64,000 bases of DNA from contig NC_092255.1 in assembly GCF_036320965.1 (NCBI RefSeq), forward strand, positions 11,061,703 through 11,125,702, written 5' to 3'. The first letter of the stretch is position 1. Each line of letters opens with the position of its first letter. This DNA is from Panulirus ornatus. Taxonomy: Eukaryota > Arthropoda > Malacostraca > Decapoda > Palinuridae. A program made the translations under genes and the position numbers. Shown one piece after another: positions 53,055-64,000 of this stretch. Below the pieces are notes generated by a model. That model was not told the origin of the DNA. It did no database searches and was given only the letters and a program-made list of their open reading frames with translations.

Positions 53055-55045
53055 CTCTTTTTAAGTATTTTCAACAGTATTTTCGTAACACTAATTTGTT
53101 TTTGTCATCTGAACAGATTTTTTTTTCACTCTTCTAAATAGTTCTTATCTAGTCTTCCAAACGGATCTTTTTCGTTCTTCTTAATAGATTTCTTCAATCT
53201 TCCTGGCTGGTGTTTTGTCTCTTCCAACACTTATTTCTTAGTCTACTAAAGAAATTGAAAAAAAAGTCGCTTATTGTAACCGACACTCTGCAAAAAGAGT
53301 GGCTTGAACGGGTCTCTCCTACGATTATTTATGCAAGCCTGCTACCCAAACATCTGTCCAGAATTCCATCAACACGCAACTACCTACACTCCTAAAAGCA
53401 TATACTGATCTAATGATATATGTATGGTAGTATGCCTGTACAAATGGAAAAAAAAAATGGCGAAAAGAGAGGCTATCTACCTACCTACCTATCTACAAAT
53501 GGAAAATAAATTTGCTTAATTTTACCTCAACTCTGCAAAAAAAGGACTTTTTATGCAGGCTTTTTTACGCAAGCCTGGTACCCATTCCAGAAATCCAGTA
53601 ATCCAACAACACGCACCTACCTACACTCTTAAACGCACATACCGATCCATTGAGATATATATGGCTTGCAAACAGACTTTCTTTTAATCTTTCAAATTTT
53701 TCTTGTTTTTATTAGTTTTCTTAACAAATCTCTTTTTACTCTTCAAAAAAAAATATTTTTAGTCTTTCAATTCCGTGTTTATTTAGAGTTCCCGAATTGT
53801 TTTTTTGAAGTTTTCCAAACAGCAGTTTATTCATCTTCCAAGCAGTTTTTCAAACAGTTCTTTTAACCAAACAAATCTGTTTTAGTTTTCCAAAAAGCTC
53901 TTTTTAAGTATTTTCAACAGTATTTTCGTTACACTAATTTGTTTTTTCATCTGAAAAGATTTTTTTTTCACTCTTCTAAATAGTTCTTATCTAGTCTTCC
54001 AAACGGATCTTTTTCGTTTTTCTTAATAGATTTCTTTAATCTTCCTGGCAGGTGTTTTGTATCTTCCAACACTTATTTCTTAGTCTACTAAACAAATTGA
54101 AAAAAAAATCGCTTATTGTAACATACACTCTGCAAAAAGAGTGACTTGAACGGGTCTCTCCTACGATAATTTATGCATGCGTGCTGCCCAAACATCTGTC
54201 CAGTATTCCATCAACACGCAACTACCTACACTCCTAAAAGCATATACTGATCTAATGAGATATGTATGGTAGTATGCCTGTACAAATGGAAAAAGAAATG
54301 GGAAAAAGAGGGGCTACCTACATACCTACCTACCTACCTACACTCTTAAAAGCACATTCTGATCAATTAAGATATGTATGATTAGGTACATATACAAATG
54401 GAAAATAAATTTGCTTAATTTTACCTCCGCTCTGCAAAAAAAGGACTTTTTATGCGGGCTTTTTTATGCAAGTGTGGTACCCATTCCAGAAATCCAGTAA
54501 TCCAACAACACGCACCTACCTACACTTTTAAACGCACATACCGATCCATTGAGATATATATGGCTTGCAAACAGACTTTCTTTTAATCTTTCAAATTTTT
54601 CTTTTTTTTGTTAGTTTTCTTAACAAATCTCTTTTATTCTTCTAAAAAAAATATTTTTTGTCTTTCACTTCCGTGTTTATTTAGAGTTCCCGAGTTGTTT
54701 TTTTTTCATCTTCCAACCAGTATTTCAAACAATTCTTTTAACAAAACAGATGTTTTAGTTTTCCAAAAGCTCTTTTTAAGTATTTTCAACAATATTTTCA
54801 CAACACTAATTTATATTTGTCATCTGAACAGATTTTTTTTTCACTTCTAAATAGATTTCTTTAATCTTCCTGGCAGGTCTTTTTTTATCTTCCAAAAAAA
54901 ATATTTTTAGTCTTTCAATTCCGTGTTTATTTAGAGTTCCCGAATTGTTTTTTTGAAGTTTTCCAAACAGCAGTTTATTCATCTTCCAAGCAGTTTTTCA
55001 AACAGTTCTTTTAACCAAACAAATCTGTTTTAGTTTTCCAAAAAG
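53055..55045 (+). repeat. HOR with shortened and partly converted monomer C
   Basis: A (53,055-53,897) is regular. B (53,898-54,769) has one T fewer in CTCTTTTATTC and one T more after GAGTTG. C (54,770-55,045) is 276 bp, not 322: 46 bp is missing at CTAAATAG/ATTTC (54,854), between two copies of AATAG. From about 54,943 to 54,995 the C tail carries A/B-type bases (CCCGAATTG, GCAGTTTTTC) in place of the C-type GAGTAG and GCAATTTTC, as expected after gene conversion or exchange with a neighbouring A or B tail. The following A is regular. Confidence 0.91.
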
Positions 55046-57082
55046 CTCTTTTTAAGTATTTTCAACAGTATTTTCGTAACACTAATTTGTTTTTGTCATC
55101 TGAACAGATTTTTTTTTCACTCTTCTAAATAGTTCTTATCTAGTCTTCCAAACGGATCTTTTTCGTTCTTCTTAATAGATTTCTTCAATCTTCCTGGCTG
55201 GTGTTTTGTCTCTTCCAACACTTATTTCTTAGTCTACTAAAGAAATTGAAAAAAAAGTCGCTTATTGTAACCGACACTCTGCAAAAAGAGTGGCTTGAAC
55301 GGGTCTCTCCTACGATTATTTATGCAAGCCTGCTACCCAAACATCTGTCCAGAATTCCATCAACACGCAACTACCTACACTCCTAAAAGCATATACTGAT
55401 CTAATGATATATGTATGGTAGTATGCCTGTACAAATGGAAAAAAAAAATGGCGAAAAGAGAGGCTATCTACCTACCTACCTATCTACAAATGGAAAATAA
55501 ATTTGCTTAATTTTACCTCAACTCTGCAAAAAAAGGACTTTTTATGCAGGCTTTTTTACGCAAGCCTGGTACCCATTCCAGAAATCCAGTAATCCAACAA
55601 CACGCACCTACCTACACTCTTAAACGCACATACCGATCCATTGAGATATATATGGCTTGCAAACAGACTTTCTTTTAATCTTTCAAATTTTTCTTGTTTT
55701 TATTAGTTTTCTTAACAAATCTCTTTTTACTCTTCAAAAAAAAATATTTTTAGTCTTTCAATTCCGTGTTTATTTAGAGTTCCCGAATTGTTTTTTTGAA
55801 GTTTTCCAAACAGCAGTTTATTCATCTTCCAAGCAGTTTTTCAAACAGTTCTTTTAACCAAACAAATCTGTTTTAGTTTTCCAAAAAGCTCTTTTTAAGT
55901 ATTTTCAACAGTATTTTCGTTACACTAATTTGTTTTTTCATCTGAAAAGATTTTTTTTTCACTCTTCTAAATAGTTCTTATCTAGTCTTCCAAACGGATC
56001 TTTTTCGTTTTTCTTAATAGATTTCTTTAATCTTCCTGGCAGGTGTTTTGTATCTTCCAACACTTATTTCTTAGTCTACTAAACAAATTGAAAAAAAAAT
56101 CGCTTATTGTAACATACACTCTGCAAAAAGAGTGACTTGAACGGGTCTCTCCTACGATAATTTATGCATGCGTGCTGCCCAAACATCTGTCCAGTATTCC
56201 ATCAACACGCAACTACCTACACTCCTAAAAGCATATACTGATCTAATGAGATATGTATGGTAGTATGCCTGTACAAATGGAAAAAGAAATGGGAAAAAGA
56301 GGGGCTACCTACATACCTACCTACCTACCTACACTCTTAAAAGCACATTCTGATCAATTAAGATATGTATGATTAGGTACATATACAAATGGAAAATAAA
56401 TTTGCTTAATTTTACCTCCGCTCTGCAAAAAAAGGACTTTTTATGCGGGCTTTTTTATGCAAGTGTGGTACCCATTCCAGAAATCCAGTAATCCAACAAC
56501 ACGCACCTACCTACACTTTTAAACGCACATACCGATCCATTGAGATATATATGGCTTGCAAACAGACTTTCTTTTAATCTTTCAAATTTTTCTTTTTTTT
56601 GTTAGTTTTCTTAACAAATCTCTTTTTATTCTTCTAAAAAAAATATTTTTTGTCTTTCACTTCCGTGTTTATTTAGAGTTCCCGAGTTGTTTTTTTTCAT
56701 CTTCCAACCAGTATTTCAAACAATTCTTTTAACAAAACAGATGTTTTAGTTTTCCAAAAGCTCTTTTTAAGTATTTTCAACAATATTTTCACAACACTAA
56801 TTTATATTTGTCATCTGAACAGATTTTTTTTTCACTTCTAAATAGTTCTTATCTAGTCATCCAAACGGATCTTTTTCGTTCTTCTTAATAGATTTCTTTA
56901 ATCTTCCTGGCAGGTCTTTTTTTATCTTCCAAAAAAAATATTTTTAGTCTTTCAATTCCGTGTTTATTTAGAGTTCCCGAGTAGTTTTTTTTGAAGTTTT
57001 CCAAACAGCAGTTTATTCATCTTCCAAGCAATTTTCAAACAGTTCTTTTAACCAAACAAATCTGTTTTAGTTTTCCAAAAAG
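55046..57082 (+). repeat. Regular HOR
   Basis: Standard A-B-C unit of 2,037 bp. Confidence 0.93.
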
Positions 57083-59118
57083 CTCTTTTTAAGTATTTTC
57101 AACAGTATTTTCGTAACACTAATTTGTTTTTGTCATCTGAACAGATTTTTTTTTCACTCTTCTAAATAGTTCTTATCTAGTCTTCCAAACGGATCTTTTT
57201 CGTTCTTCTTAATAGATTTCTTCAATCTTCCTGGCTGGTGTTTTGTCTCTTCCAACACTTATTTCTTAGTCTACTAAAGAAATTGAAAAAAAAGTCGCTT
57301 ATTGTAACCGACACTCTGCAAAAAGAGTGGCTTGAACGGGTCTCTCCTACGATTATTTATGCAAGCCTGCTACCCAAACATCTGTCCAGAATTCCATCAA
57401 CACGCAACTACCTACACTCCTAAAAGCATATACTGATCTAATGATATATGTATGGTAGTATGCCTGTACAAATGGAAAAAAAAAATGGCGAAAAGAGAGG
57501 CTATCTACCTACCTACCTATCTACAAATGGAAAATAAATTTGCTTAATTTTACCTCAACTCTGCAAAAAAAGGACTTTTTATGCAGGCTTTTTTACGCAA
57601 GCCTGGTACCCATTCCAGAAATCCAGTAATCCAACAACACGCACCTACCTACACTCTTAAACGCACATACCGATCCATTGAGATATATATGGCTTGCAAA
57701 CAGACTTTCTTTTAATCTTTCAAATTTTTCTTGTTTTTATTAGTTTTCTTAACAAATCTCTTTTTACTCTTCAAAAAAAAATATTTTTAGTCTTTCAATT
57801 CCGTGTTTATTTAGAGTTCCCGAATTGTTTTTTTGAAGTTTTCCAAACAGCAGTTTATTCATCTTCCAAGCAGTTTTTCAAACAGTTCTTTTAACCAAAC
57901 AAATCTGTTTTAGTTTTCCAAAAAGCTCTTTTTAAGTATTTTCAACAGTATTTTCGTTACACTAATTTGTTTTTTCATCTGAAAAGATTTTTTTTTCACT
58001 CTTCTAAATAGTTCTTATCTAGTCTTCCAAACGGATCTTTTTCGTTTTTCTTAATAGATTTCTTTAATCTTCCTGGCAGGTGTTTTGTATCTTCCAACAC
58101 TTATTTCTTAGTCTACTAAACAAATTGAAAAAAAAATCGCTTATTGTAACATACACTCTGCAAAAAGAGTGACTTGAACGGGTCTCTCCTACGATAATTT
58201 ATGCATGCGTGCTGCCCAAACATCTGTCCAGTATTCCATCAACACGCAACTACCTACACTCCTAAAAGCATATACTGATCTAATGAGATATGTATGGTAG
58301 TATGCCTGTACAAATGGAAAAAGAAATGGGAAAAAGAGGGGCTACCTACATACCTACCTACCTACCTACACTCTTAAAAGCACATTCTGATCAATTAAGA
58401 TATGTATGATTAGGTACATATACAAATGGAAAATAAATTTGCTTAATTTTACCTCCGCTCTGCAAAAAAAGGACTTTTTATGCGGGCTTTTTTATGCAAG
58501 TGTGGTACCCATTCCAGAAATCCAGTAATCCAACAACACGCACCTACCTACACTTTTAAACGCACATACCGATCCATTGAGATATATATGGCTTGCAAAC
58601 AGACTTTCTTTTAATCTTTCAAATTTTCTTTTTTTAGTTAGTTTTCTTAACAAATCTCTTTTTATTCTTCTAAAAAAAATATTTTTTGTCTTTCACTTCC
58701 GTGTTTATTTAGAGTTCCCGAGTTGTTTTTTTTCATCTTCCAACCAGTATTTCAAACAATTCTTTTAACAAAACAGATGTTTTAGTTTTCCAAAAGCTCT
58801 TTTTAAGTATTTTCAACAATATTTTCACAACACTAATTTATATTTGTCATCTGAACAGATTTTTTTTTCACTTCTAAATAGTTCTTATCTAGTCATCCAA
58901 ACGGATCTTTTTCGTTCTTCTTAATAGATTTCTTTAATCTTCCTGGCAGGTCTTTTTTTATCTTCCAAAAAAAATATTTTTAGTCTTTCAATTCCGTGTT
59001 TATTTAGAGTTCCCGAGTAGTTTTTTTTGAAGTTTTCCAAACAGCAGTTTATTCATCTTCCAAGCAATTTTCAAACAGTTCTTTTAACCAAACAAATCTG
59101 TTTTAGTTTTCCAAAAAG
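57083..59118 (+). repeat. HOR with one base lost in the B tail
   Basis: Length 2,036 bp. Near 58,621-58,640 the B tail reads AAATTTTCTTTTTTTAGTTAG: one T is lost and one T is replaced by A. The change opens a 63-codon stretch at 58,577-58,768 that has no other support as a gene. Confidence 0.92.
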
Positions 59119-61155
59119 CTCTTTTTAAGTATTTTCAACAGTATTTTCGTAACACTAATTTGTTTTTGTCATCTGAACAGATTTTTTTTTCACTCTTCTA
59201 AATAGTTCTTATCTAGTCTTCCAAACGGATCTTTTTCGTTCTTCTTAATAGATTTCTTCAATCTTCCTGGCTGGTGTTTTGTCTCTTCCAACACTTATTT
59301 CTTAGTCTACTAAAGAAATTGAAAAAAAAGTCGCTTATTGTAACCGACACTCTGCAAAAAGAGTGGCTTGAACGGGTCTCTCCTACGATTATTTATGCAA
59401 GCCTGCTACCCAAACATCTGTCCAGAATTCCATCAACACGCAACTACCTACACTCCTAAAAGCATATACTGATCTAATGATATATGTATGGTAGTATGCC
59501 TGTACAAATGGAAAAAAAAAATGGCGAAAAGAGAGGCTATCTACCTACCTACCTATCTACAAATGGAAAATAAATTTGCTTAATTTTACCTCAACTCTGC
59601 AAAAAAAGGACTTTTTATGCAGGCTTTTTTACGCAAGCCTGGTACCCATTCCAGAAATCCAGTAATCCAACAACACGCACCTACCTACACTCTTAAACGC
59701 ACATACCGATCCATTGAGATATATATGGCTTGCAAACAGACTTTCTTTTAATCTTTCAAATTTTTCTTGTTTTTATTAGTTTTCTTAACAAATCTCTTTT
59801 TACTCTTCAAAAAAAAATATTTTTAGTCTTTCAATTCCGTGTTTATTTAGAGTTCCCGAATTGTTTTTTTGAAGTTTTCCAAACAGCAGTTTATTCATCT
59901 TCCAAGCAGTTTTTCAAACAGTTCTTTTAACCAAACAAATCTGTTTTAGTTTTCCAAAAAGCTCTTTTTAAGTATTTTCAACAGTATTTTCGTTACACTA
60001 ATTTGTTTTTTCATCTGAAAAGATTTTTTTTTCACTCTTCTAAATAGTTCTTATCTAGTCTTCCAAACGGATCTTTTTCGTTTTTCTTAATAGATTTCTT
60101 TAATCTTCCTGGCAGGTGTTTTGTATCTTCCAACACTTATTTCTTAGTCTACTAAACAAATTGAAAAAAAAATCGCTTATTGTAACATACACTCTGCAAA
60201 AAGAGTGACTTGAACGGGTCTCTCCTACGATAATTTATGCATGCGTGCTGCCCAAACATCTGTCCAGTATTCCATCAACACGCAACTACCTACACTCCTA
60301 AAAGCATATACTGATCTAATGAGATATGTATGGTAGTATGCCTGTACAAATGGAAAAAGAAATGGGAAAAAGAGGGGCTACCTACATACCTACCTACCTA
60401 CCTACACTCTTAAAAGCACATTCTGATCAATTAAGATATGTATGATTAGGTACATATACAAATGGAAAATAAATTTGCTTAATTTTACCTCCGCTCTGCA
60501 AAAAAAGGACTTTTTATGCGGGCTTTTTTATGCAAGTGTGGTACCCATTCCAGAAATCCAGTAATCCAACAACACGCACCTACCTACACTTTTAAACGCA
60601 CATACCGATCCATTGAGATATATATGGCTTGCAAACAGACTTTCTTTTAATCTTTCAAATTTTTCTTTTTTTTGTTAGTTTTCTTAACAAATCTCTTTTT
60701 ATTCTTCTAAAAAAAATATTTTTTGTCTTTCACTTCCGTGTTTATTTAGAGTTCCCGAGTTGTTTTTTTTCATCTTCCAACCAGTATTTCAAACAATTCT
60801 TTTAACAAAACAGATGTTTTAGTTTTCCAAAAGCTCTTTTTAAGTATTTTCAACAATATTTTCACAACACTAATTTATATTTGTCATCTGAACAGATTTT
60901 TTTTTCACTTCTAAATAGTTCTTATCTAGTCATCCAAACGGATCTTTTTCGTTCTTCTTAATAGATTTCTTTAATCTTCCTGGCAGGTCTTTTTTTATCT
61001 TCCAAAAAAAATATTTTTAGTCTTTCAATTCCGTGTTTATTTAGAGTTCCCGAGTAGTTTTTTTTGAAGTTTTCCAAACAGCAGTTTATTCATCTTCCAA
61101 GCAATTTTCAAACAGTTCTTTTAACCAAACAAATCTGTTTTAGTTTTCCAAAAAG
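59119..61155 (+). repeat. Regular HOR
   Basis: Standard A-B-C unit of 2,037 bp, the last regular one in the window. Confidence 0.92.
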
Positions 61156-63191
61156 CTCTTTTTAAGTATTTTCAACAGTATTTTCGTAACACTAATTTGT
61201 TTTTGTCATCTGAACAGATTTTTTTTTCACTCTTCTAAATAGTTCTTATCTAGTCTTCCAAACGGATCTTTTTCGTTCTTCTTAATAGATTTCTTCAATC
61301 TTCCTGGCTGGTGTTTTGTCTCTTCCAACACTTATTTCTTAGTCTACTAAAGAAATTGAAAAAAAAGTCGCTTATTGTAACCGACACTCTGCAAAAAGAG
61401 TGGCTTGAACGGGTCTCTCCTACGATTATTTATGCAAGCCTGCTACCCAAACATCTGTCCAGAATTCCATCAACACGCAACTACCTACACTCCTAAAAGC
61501 ATATACTGATCTAATGATATATGTATGGTAGTATGCCTGTACAAATGGAAAAAAAAAATGGCGAAAAGAGAGGCTATCTACCTACCTACCTATCTACAAA
61601 TGGAAAATAAATTTGCTTAATTTTACCTCAACTCTGCAAAAAAAGGACTTTTTATGCAGGCTTTTTTACGCAAGCCTGGTACCCATTCCAGAAATCCAGT
61701 AATCCAACAACACGCACCTACCTACACTTTTAAACGCACATACCGATCCATTGAGATATATATGGCTTGCAAACAGACTTTCTTTTAATCTTTCAAATTT
61801 TTCTTGTTTTTATTAGTTTTCTTAACAAATCTCTTTTTACTCTTCAAAAAAAAAATATTTTTAGTCTTTCAATTCCGTGTTTATTTAGAGTTCCCGAATT
61901 GTTTTTTTGAAGTTTTCCAAACAGCAGTTTATTCACCTTCCAAGCAGTTTTTCAAACAGTTCTTTTAACCAAACAAATCTGTTTTAGTTTTCCAAAAAGC
62001 TCTTTTTAAGTATTTTCAACAGTATTTTCGTTACACTAATTTGTTTTTTCATCTGAAAAGATTTTTTTTTCACTCTTCTAAATAGTTCTTATCTAGTCTT
62101 CCAAACGGATCTTTTTCGTTTTTCTTAATAGATTTCTTTAATCTTCCTGGCAGGTGTTTTGTATCTTCCAACACTTATTTCTTAGTCTACTAAAGAAATT
62201 GAAAAAAAAATCGCTTATTGTAACATACACTCTGCAAAAAGAGTGACTGGAACGGTTCTCTCCTACGATAATTTATGCATGCGTGCTGCCCAAACATGTC
62301 CAGTATTCCATCAACACGCAACTACCTACACTCCTAAAAGCATATACTGTGCTAATGAGATATGTATGGTAGTATGCCTGTACAAATGGAAAAAGAAATG
62401 GGAAAAAGAGGGGCTACCTACATACCTACCTACCTACCTACACTCTTAAAAGCACATTCTGATCAATTAAGATATGTATGATTAGGTACATATACAAATG
62501 GAAAATAAATTTGCTTAATTTTACCTCCGCTCTGCAAAAAAAGGACTTTTTATGCGGGCTTTTTTATGCAAGTGTGGTACCCATTCCAGAAATCCAGTAA
62601 TCCAACAACACGCACCTACCTACACTTTTAAACGCACATACCGATCCATTGAGATATATATGGCTTGCAAACAGACTTTCTTTTAATCTTTCAAATTTTT
62701 CTTTTTTTTGTTAGTTTTCTTAACAAATCTCTTTTTATTCTTCTAAAAAAAATATTTTTTGTCTTTCACTTCCGTGTTTATTTAGAGTTCCCGAGTTGTT
62801 TTTTTTCATCTTCCAACCAGTATTTCAAACAATTCTTTTAACAAAACAGATGTTTTAGTTTTCCAAAAGCTCTTTTTAAGTATTTTCAACAATATTTTCA
62901 CAACACTAATTTATATTTGTCATCTGAACAGATTTTTTTTTCACTTCTAAATAGTTCTTATCTAGTCATCCAAACGGATCTTTTTCGTTCTTCTTAATAG
63001 ATTTCTTTAATCTTCCTGGCAGGTCTTTTTTTATCTTCCAAAAAAAATATTTTTAGTCTTTCAATTCCGTGTTTATTTAGAGTTCCCGAGTAGTTTTTTT
63101 TGAAGTTTTCCAAACAGCAGTTTATTCATCTTCCAAGCAATTTTCAAACAGTTCTTTTAACCAAACAAATCTGTTTTAGTTTTCCAAAAAG
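61156..63191 (+). repeat. HOR with a cluster of point variants
   Basis: Length 2,036 bp. Differences from consensus: C to T at 61,729 (B-type), one extra A in the run ending near 61,857, T to C at 61,936, C to G at 62,195 (A-type), T to G at 62,249, G to T at 62,256, loss of CT near 62,297, and AT to TG at 62,350-62,351. Other units show none or one or two changes. The loss of the TGA seen in regular B and the 2-bp deletion create a 68-codon open stretch at 62,243-62,449, which is not convincing as a gene. The C monomer is regular. Confidence 0.9.
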
Positions 63192-64000
63192 CTCTTTTTA
63201 AGTATTTTCAACAGTATTTTCGTAACACTAATTTGTTTTTGTCATCTGAACAGATTTTTTTTTCACTCTTCTAAATAGTTCTTATCTAGTCTTCCAAACG
63301 GATCTTTTTCGTTCTTCTTAATAGATTTCTTCAATCTTCCTGGCTGGTGTTTTGTCTCTTCCAACACTTATTTCTTAGTCTACTAAAGAAATTGAAAAAA
63401 AAGTCGCTTATTGTAACCGACACTCTGCAAAAAGAGTGGCTTGAACGGGTCTCTCCTACGATTATTTATGCAAGCCTGCTACCCAAACATCTGTCCAGAA
63501 TTCCATCAACACGCAACTACCTACACTTCTAAAAGCATATACTGATCTAATGATATATGTATGGTAGTATGCCTGTACAAATGGAAAAAAAAAATGGCGA
63601 AAAGAGAGGCTATCTACCTACCTACCTATCTACAAATGGAAAATAAATTTGCTTAATTTTACCTCAACTCTGCAAAAAAAGGATTTTCTATGCAGGCTTT
63701 TTACGCAAGCCTGGTACCCATTCCAGAAATCCAGTAATCCAACAACACGCACCTACCTACACTCTTAAACGCACATACCGATCCATTGAGATATATATGG
63801 CTTGCAAACAGACTTTCTTTTAATCTTTCAAATTTTTCTTGTTTTTATTAGTTTTCTTAACAAATCTCTTTTTACTCTTCAAAAAAAAATATTTTTAGTC
63901 TTTCAATTCCGTGTTTATTTAGAGTTCCCGAATTGTTTTTTTGAAGTTTTCCAAACAGCAGTTTATTCATCTTCCAAGCAGTTTTTCAAACAGTTCTTTT
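63192..64000 (+). repeat. Monomer A, truncated by window edge, with variants
   Basis: 809 bp of A. Changes are C to T in CACTTCTAAAAGC (near 63,528), GGATTTTCTATGC for GGACTTTTTATGC (near 63,684), and one T fewer in the loop of the 7-bp stem-loop (near 63,700). The array continues beyond the window. Confidence 0.92.

Larger units (their letters stand above)
1..64000 (+). repeat. Satellite array built on a 2,037-bp higher-order repeat
   Basis: The full window is a head-to-tail tandem array. The landmark first seen at 464 (GTGTTTTGTCTCTTCC) recurs 33 times in one orientation; 23 of 32 intervals are exactly 2,037 bp. The other nine (1,383, 2,038, 2,036, 1,712, 1,958, 842, 1,991, 2,036 and 2,036) are each explained by a gap, indel or exchange described below. 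Neither end of the array lies in the window. Large homogeneous tandem arrays of this kind are known from eukaryotic centromeric, pericentromeric, subtelomeric and sex-chromosomal heterochromatin; which applies here cannot be told from sequence. No unique flanking DNA, transposon or gene interrupts it. EcoRI sites (GAATTC at 615-620) occur once per regular unit, in monomer A only. Confidence 0.98.

Noticed and set aside
62243..62449. 68-codon open frame with ATG-less start in the variant unit
   Set aside because: It is created by a 2-bp loss and point changes in a monomer that is closed elsewhere; it ends in the CCTA tract (repeated Thr-Tyr-Leu-Pro), typical of translated microsatellite.
1..64000. 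CRISPR array or phage-type repeat system
   Set aside because: The repeats are long, contiguous and nearly identical, with no unique spacers and no neighbouring cas genes.

Overview
The whole 64-kb window is one uninterrupted block of satellite DNA. I find no gene, tRNA, rRNA, transposon coding region or CRISPR array. The sequence is AT-rich, with a strongly T/pyrimidine-rich + strand. It is built from a 2,037-bp higher-order repeat (HOR) that recurs in the same orientation from end to end. A landmark in the unit (first seen at 464) occurs 33 times, giving 32 intervals; 23 of these are exactly 2,037 bp. This is typical of eukaryotic heterochromatin (centromeric, pericentromeric, subtelomeric or sex-chromosome satellite). 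I do not recognise the family and cannot name the organism. A 100-N scaffold gap at 11,048-11,147 shows that this is a draft eukaryotic assembly.

The repeat is nested on four levels. (1) Each HOR holds three related monomers: A (843 bp), B (872 bp) and C (322 bp), for example 309-1151, 1152-2023 and 2024-2345. A and B are diverged full-length paralogues. C has lost the central body and looks like a B-type head joined to an A-type tail. (2) A and B each consist of a T-rich head, a body of mixed composition and a T-rich tail. (3) The body is itself a diverged duplication of a segment of about 140 bp (539-681 and 784-918 in A). B keeps a third, partial copy that A has lost. (4) The T-rich head and tail are degenerate tandem copies of a 22-24-bp unit, roughly TTCYAAAYAGATCTTTTT plus a few bases.

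Layout: 309-10,493 holds five regular HORs. 10,494-11,876 is a HOR interrupted by the gap, in which 754 bp of consensus is replaced by 100 N. 11,877-32,247 holds ten HORs, one with a 1-bp homopolymer gain. 32,248-33,958 is a HOR with a 325-bp internal deletion. 33,959-40,069 holds three regular HORs. 40,070-42,027 is a scrambled HOR in which A and B have exchanged bodies. 42,028-48,138 holds three regular HORs. 48,139-48,981 is an A monomer that has lost its B and C partners by unequal exchange. 48,982-53,054 holds two HORs, the first starting with a B/A hybrid. 53,055-55,045 is a HOR with a 46-bp deletion and a converted C. 55,046-61,155 holds three HORs. 61,156-64,000 carries a cluster of point changes.

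Nothing here works as a gene pathway. The interest lies in the satellite's nested architecture, in the recombination scars that record how it evolves, and in the contrast between a near-perfect left half and a disturbed right half. The short open frames in the array start at GTG or TTG, and one is broken in the paralogous monomer, so I treat them as by-products of stop-poor, T-rich repeat DNA.
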